Made by a program: the position numbers and the translations under genes | Shown: piece after piece, positions 21,275 through 24,541 of the stretch | Position numbering within the stretch: position 1 is the first letter of the stretch | How the letters are laid out: each line of letters opens with the position of its first letter | The notes under the pieces: generated by a model | Told to the model about the DNA's origin: nothing | What the model saw: only the letters and a program-made list of their open reading frames with translations | The model's database searches: none | From: Bacillota bacterium | GTDB taxonomy: Bacteria > Bacillota > Clostridia > Lachnospirales > Lachnospiraceae | NCBI GenBank assembly: GCA_023392995.1 | Contig: JAEWMZ010000262.1 | Span: forward strand, 1 to 24,541 | Reading direction: 5' to 3' | DNA length: 24,541 nucleotides

Positions 21275-21360
21275 AAATAAGGCTGTTGCAAAATGCAGCG
21301 CAACAGATATGCTCGATCTCCGATCCTATCTCTTCACTGTATGTTGCAACAGCCCTATTT
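21275..21360 (-). terminator. Long inverted-repeat terminator, MITE-like, after the BBE oxidase gene
   Basis: The left arm AAATAAGGCTGTTGCA (21275-21290) and right arm TGCAACAGCCCTATTT (21345-21360) pair with one mismatch across a 54-nt loop. The left arm can also pair locally: CTGTTGC (21283-21289) with GCAACAG (21300-21306). The right arm contains the self-complementary TGTTGCAACA. On the minus strand the outer stem runs into TTATTTTGCTTT, 11 nt after the oxidase stop codon. The symmetrical ends resemble a small mobile-element footprint, but no target duplication is clear. Confidence 0.6.
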
Positions 21361-21371
21361 CTAATTCTTCC

Positions 21372-22706
21372 TTAACGTATGCTTTGGGGAAAGCGAAAGA
21401 CATTGCAGGGATCATACATTTGCTTTACTCTGCGTAAATCCGCCACATTATCTCCCCAGTACTCACGTTCATAATTCACAAGATCACTGTTGGGAAAGTT
21501 CACATAGGAGCCCGCGGTAATCCTGTTAATATAGTCCAAGCGACTCTGTACCCACTCTGTATTCAACTTTGCGTATTGATCCTCTGTCCAGATTGACTGT
21601 AAGCCCAGCATATAAGGAGAGGATCGATAGAAGAACGCTGTCCTCCTGGGGGAAACTTTCATCACCTGTCCTCCCAAAGCATACATGGTCAACCCGGCAA
21701 AGATCGAGCCTTCGGGATAATTACGCATCATCTCCACCATTATTTCGATCTCTTCCCGGCTCAGCAGCCTGCCAATAAACCGGCTTGAAGACTTAAACTT
21801 CTCAGTTTCCGGGATCGAATCTTCAATTCTTTTAATTGCCTCGTAAATTGTCATTTCTTCAAAACTAGCTTCACAACCCGGAAGTCTGGTCAGCATTTCC
21901 ACAGCCTGCTGTGCCTGTTGTCTGGAACCAAAGAAAATTCCCCGGGCAAATACGGCATATCCTTCTGCCACATCGTGATAGACAGGCGCCTGCAAGGTGA
22001 TACGCTCGTCCGATTTGCTGAGCCACTGCTGCCAGGTACAGATAAAACGTGTCTGTGCCGCTGCATCGGTATTCGGATAATACAATATAACCAAGGTTAC
22101 ACGATCAACCTTTTCGGGCAAGCGGAAAATGGTTCTCACCGCTACTCCAAAGTTGCCATCTCCTGCCCCTCGCAGTGCCCAGAATAATGAAGGATTTCTC
22201 TCTCTGCTCGCTGTAATCAATTGTCCGTCCGCGTTAACCAGCTCTACGGCCTCAAGACTGTCGCAGCCCAGACCCAGTAAACGGCTCATGGGACCGGTGC
22301 CGCCTCCCATGGCATACCCGGCAACGCCCACTGTGGGACAGGAGCCTCCCGGAAAAGGATATCCCAGAGGAGCCACCATGTCATAGATCATACTATTATT
22401 AACTCCGCCCTGTGCTGCCACATAGCTGCCATCCATATCTAAATCCATAAGGCGGCTCACATCAATCACAAGCACCCCATTGCCTGTGGAAAACCCTTCG
22501 TAATTATGTCTGCCATTGCGTACACGAAATGGTACATAGTTACGACGTGCCCAAAGAATGGCGTTCCTAACGTCACATTTTGATTCGCAGAATACGATGG
22601 CTCCGGGAAATTTATCTATTGCACGATTCCACATCAGCCTTGCTTCCTCATAGGCAGGATTGTCTGGGGTCACTACCGTTCCCGTCAGACCGTCACAAGA
22701 TATCAT
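21372..22706 (-). CDS. FAD-linked oxidase, berberine-bridge (BBE) type, bicovalent
   Basis: A 444-residue PCMH-type flavoprotein. The FAD domain shows RNGRHNYEGFSTGNG (63-77), with His67 in the position that takes 8-alpha-histidyl FAD, and GGSCPTVGVAGYAMGGGTGP (120-139), with Cys123 in the 6-S-cysteinyl position, so FAD should be held by two covalent bonds. LRGAGDGNFGV (178-188) is a further conserved block. The C-terminal BBE motif is visible as YVNFPNSDL and WGDNVADLRRVKQMYDPCNV. Family members oxidise sugars, alcohols or phenolic and secondary-metabolite substrates, usually passing electrons to oxygen; no signal peptide is present. In an anaerobe the electron acceptor is an open question. 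RBS AGAAGG lies about 8 nt upstream. Confidence 0.9.
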   Translation of the reverse strand: MISCDGLTGTVVTPDNPAYEEARLMWNRAIDKFPGAIVFCESKCDVRNAILWARRNYVPFRVRNGRHNYEGFSTGNGVLVIDVSRLMDLDMDGSYVAAQGGVNNSMIYDMVAPLGYPFPGGSCPTVGVAGYAMGGGTGPMSRLLGLGCDSLEAVELVNADGQLITASRERNPSLFWALRGAGDGNFGVAVRTIFRLPEKVDRVTLVILYYPNTDAAAQTRFICTWQQWLSKSDERITLQAPVYHDVAEGYAVFARGIFFGSRQQAQQAVEMLTRLPGCEASFEEMTIYEAIKRIEDSIPETEKFKSSSRFIGRLLSREEIEIMVEMMRNYPEGSIFAGLTMYALGGQVMKVSPRRTAFFYRSSPYMLGLQSIWTEDQYAKLNTEWVQSRLDYINRITAGSYVNFPNSDLVNYEREYWGDNVADLRRVKQMYDPCNVFRFPQSIR

Positions 22707-22793
22707 ATCGTCACCTTCTCATAATATATAAAAAGTTATAGGGTTACACGATATCTTATGCGGCTACCCAGGAGAAGTGACATGATATCTTAT
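22697..22793. repeat. Repeated GATATC motif upstream of the BBE oxidase gene
   Basis: Two 17-bp direct copies, GTTACACGATATCTTAT (22743-22759) and GTGACATGATATCTTAT (22777-22793), differ at two positions and are 34 bp apart. A shorter inverted copy AAGATATCAT (22697-22706) spans the start codon. They may be operator sites for an unknown regulator. Confidence 0.4.
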
Positions 22794-22865
22794 TTTTCTA
22801 CATTATTCAGCTATGACCGCTTTGTTTACGCTGTAAGAGAATATTACTTCAACAAGAATCGCCTT

Positions 22866-22940
22866 TTACCAACCTCTTTCTTAACAGACTCTTTCTTAAC
22901 ATCTTCTATCTTAACATCTTCTGTCTTACCATCTTCTGTC
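22866..22940 (-). repeat. 15-bp tandem repeats carrying the TPR gene's stop codon
   Basis: Five consecutive 15-bp units. In gene direction the first (22926-22940) is the last four codons and stop of the TPR gene, DRRW-stop. The next four, all in the same frame, read DRRC-stop, DRRC-stop, ERVC-stop and ERGW-stop, each with TAA. Units differ from the next by one to three bases. The series ends at 22866. Confidence 0.9.
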
Positions 22941-23405
22941 CAAGTCTTCGCCGTAAAGTCGTATTGCTTTTTCATACTGCTTCACATTCTGATCACCAGT
23001 CGTTTCAATTAAATTTATCATAAGCAATTGCATTGCCTCGTGAAATTGCTTTAAGTTATATAATGTCATTGCGTAGAAAACTTGAATTGCCCTGTCCGCC
23101 GGGAATAATTCCATTCCCTTTCGAAAAATCTCCTTGGATTTTTCATATTCACCTAACGTTCGGTAGGTACTTCCCAGTCCCAATACAGCACCTCGTAAAT
23201 CCTCCTCGGGCAGTCCTAATGCGATTGCCGCTTCATAATAAGGAATAGCGCAACGTTCTTCACCCATAACATCAAAGCTCCAAGCACATTGATACTGAAT
23301 CTCTGCGTTATCTGGAAATTCTTTCACTAAATCGATTAAAACTGCATTGGAAGCCTTAAGCTTTCCTTCCTCTCTTAATTGAATCGCCTTCTTTAATCTA
23401 TTCAT
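22926..23405 (-). CDS. Tetratricopeptide repeat protein
   Basis: A 159-residue, all-helical cytoplasmic protein with about three to four TPR units. Examples: REEGKLKASNAVLIDLVKEF with PDNAEIQYQCAWSFDVMG (11-48), AVLGLGSTYRTLGEYEKSKE (73-92) with MELFPADRAIQVFYAMT (98-114), and LYNLKQFHEAMQLLMINLIE (115-134). It probably acts as a protein-binding scaffold; the partner is unknown. A poor AGAGGGAG ribosome binding site precedes the ATG. It lies 39 nt after the serine hydrolase gene on the same strand, so the two are likely cotranscribed. Its final DRRW-stop is the first of five tandem 15-bp units. Loss of the first stop would add only DRRC before the next one. Confidence 0.85.
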   Translation of the reverse strand: MNRLKKAIQLREEGKLKASNAVLIDLVKEFPDNAEIQYQCAWSFDVMGEERCAIPYYEAAIALGLPEEDLRGAVLGLGSTYRTLGEYEKSKEIFRKGMELFPADRAIQVFYAMTLYNLKQFHEAMQLLMINLIETTGDQNVKQYEKAIRLYGEDLDRRW

Positions 23406-23444
23406 CGCTCCCTCTTTTCCATTTCTCTTTCATTTTTTCATTTA

Positions 23445-24485
23445 CTACAAATCTTCAAGCATTGGCTCAATATATTCTTTAATCAGTTTTATTCTATCCT
23501 TTGCCCGCGGAACGAAAAGTGCGGCTATAGAGACAACCAGCTTTTTCTTTTCGTTGATATATATTACATTTCCACCGTCTCCTAAAGCTGCATAGCTATG
23601 CTCCTTCTCATCCATGATCCACCACAAATACCCATAGGGCAGGTTATCCCACTGCGTGCATCTGCTCTGCTCTTTTGTACTCTCCTTAATCCACGCTTCG
23701 GAGACGATTTGCTCTCCCTTCCATCTTCCTCCGTTTAAGTACAATTGACCTATCTTCCCCATATCCATAGGGGTTAAGGTAAGTCCCCAACCTGCCGGAT
23801 TGAGCCCTTGGGGATCCGCTGCCCAGCCGCTGCTCTTATTGCCAGCTTCAAAAAAAGCCAGCTGCTCTTCCTTATTGTGTAATATCTTATTGTTTCTTAC
23901 CGATAGCTCCAGTGGCAAAAATAAGTGTTGCGCTGCAAAGTCAAATACGGATTGTCCCGTGGCTTTTACCAGAATTCCAGATAATATATGTGTTCCTACA
24001 ATAGCGGAATACGTAAATTGATTTGACGGCTCCTTTCCTCCTAACACCTTCAGTGCCGCATTGATCCAATTATCACTTGCGAAAAAAGCTTCGTAGGGCT
24101 CTGACTTATATTTATAAGGAGCTGTCATCGTAAGCATGTGTTTGATTGTAACACTCTGAATCCCTTTTTCCCCTTCTGCTATCCTATAATCCGGAAAGAA
24201 CTCTAACACCTTCTGTTCTATACTTTTAATATATCCTTTCTCAATGGCTATTCCAATCAAGGCAGAAAAAATACTTTTTGTTACTGATGCTACATGAACG
24301 GCATCCTCCGCGCTATATCCGTTAAAGTAGCGTTCATATAAGTTCTTACCGTCCTTTAATACAATTATGCCGGTAGTATTGCTATAGCTGGTGGTTACTA
24401 GCTTCTCCAGCCACATCCTTTTTCTTTGATCCATAATTATATTCATACTCCTAACTGCACAAATCGAAGCCTTCATTGATGGCAT
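23445..24485 (-). CDS. Serine hydrolase, class C beta-lactamase family
   Basis: A 346-residue member of the beta-lactamase/penicillin-binding-protein-like family. The SxxK motif is S67-V-T-K70 in VHVASVTKSIFSALIG. The second motif is Y159-S-A (usual YxN or YxS), and GDGGN near 312-316 takes the place of the KTG/HxG motif. WGLTLTPMDMGKIGQLYLNG near 233-252 is a standard block. There is no clear signal peptide, so a cytoplasmic esterase-like activity is more likely than antibiotic breakdown. Start 24485 is preferred, with AGGAG 7 nt upstream; starts at Met14 or Met18 are possible and fit the family's beginning equally well. It precedes the TPR gene by 39 nt. The remaining 24486-24541 shows nothing beyond the ribosome binding site. 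Confidence 0.85.
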   Translation of the reverse strand: MPSMKASICAVRSMNIIMDQRKRMWLEKLVTTSYSNTTGIIVLKDGKNLYERYFNGYSAEDAVHVASVTKSIFSALIGIAIEKGYIKSIEQKVLEFFPDYRIAEGEKGIQSVTIKHMLTMTAPYKYKSEPYEAFFASDNWINAALKVLGGKEPSNQFTYSAIVGTHILSGILVKATGQSVFDFAAQHLFLPLELSVRNNKILHNKEEQLAFFEAGNKSSGWAADPQGLNPAGWGLTLTPMDMGKIGQLYLNGGRWKGEQIVSEAWIKESTKEQSRCTQWDNLPYGYLWWIMDEKEHSYAALGDGGNVIYINEKKKLVVSIAALFVPRAKDRIKLIKEYIEPMLEDL

Positions 24486-24541
24486 TACCGCACTCCTGTT
24501 AGAGAAATCTCCCTGTTTTGGAATTTGGATTGGTTCTAAGC

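Noticed and set aside
22758..23012. 84-codon plus-strand frame with Thr/Ser/Leu repeats
   Set aside because: It is the antisense reading of the 15-bp stop-codon repeats and the TPR gene end, with low-complexity sequence and no ribosome binding site.
23445..24485. Antibiotic-resistance beta-lactamase
   Set aside because: No signal peptide, and the YxN and KTG motifs are replaced by YSA and a GDGG-type loop, which fits the esterase-like branch better.

Overview
The window is AT-rich and has strong AGGAGG-type ribosome binding sites, lipoproteins with a Gram-positive look, and a Clostridium-like gene set (Rrf2, PadR and MerR regulators, flavodoxins, deoxynucleoside kinase). This suggests a Firmicute, most likely a Lachnospiraceae/Clostridium cluster XIVa anaerobe. 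The taxon is inferred from style and gene content only. No rRNA, tRNA, phage, transposase gene or CRISPR array was seen.

Layout. 1-1600: the end of a gene entering from the left, its terminator, then an isolated sugar-type ABC binding lipoprotein with a LacI-like operator. 1565-2415: a DUF985 cupin gene with a leader of about 300 nt made of tandem 93-96 bp cassettes, each able to fold into three hairpins. 2605-5298: a self-regulated PadR operon (PadR, double flavodoxin-domain protein, alpha/beta hydrolase). 5493-6239: deoxynucleoside kinase. 6300-9115: a redox/thiol stress group (Rrf2 and SDR as one operon, then FMN reductase and a DsbA/FrnE-like protein). 9356-12083: class V aminotransferase, a relic of a WYL regulator, and a GAF-GGDEF diguanylate cyclase. 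12328-14318: polysaccharide deacetylase and a membrane-anchored hydrolase. 14521-16099: divergent GNAT acetyltransferase and MerR regulator around one MerR-type operator.

16154-21245 is a coherent operon: binding lipoprotein, cytoplasmic alkaline-phosphatase-superfamily hydrolase, two permeases and an ATPase. The likely job is import of a phosphate ester or phosphonate followed by hydrolysis inside the cell; the substrate is unknown. 21275-24485 holds a BBE-type flavin oxidase with both covalent FAD attachment residues, a TPR protein and a class C beta-lactamase-like serine hydrolase.

The most unusual signal is non-coding. Three genes (TPR protein, DsbA-like protein, transporter binding protein) are each followed directly by tandem repeats whose first unit is the gene's own last codons plus its stop codon (15, 34 and 33 bp units). 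Other intergenic regions carry 11, 13 and 16 bp tandem repeats, and the cupin leader carries the three-hairpin cassette. The genome seems prone to local tandem duplication, with stop-codon-containing units tolerated next to gene ends.
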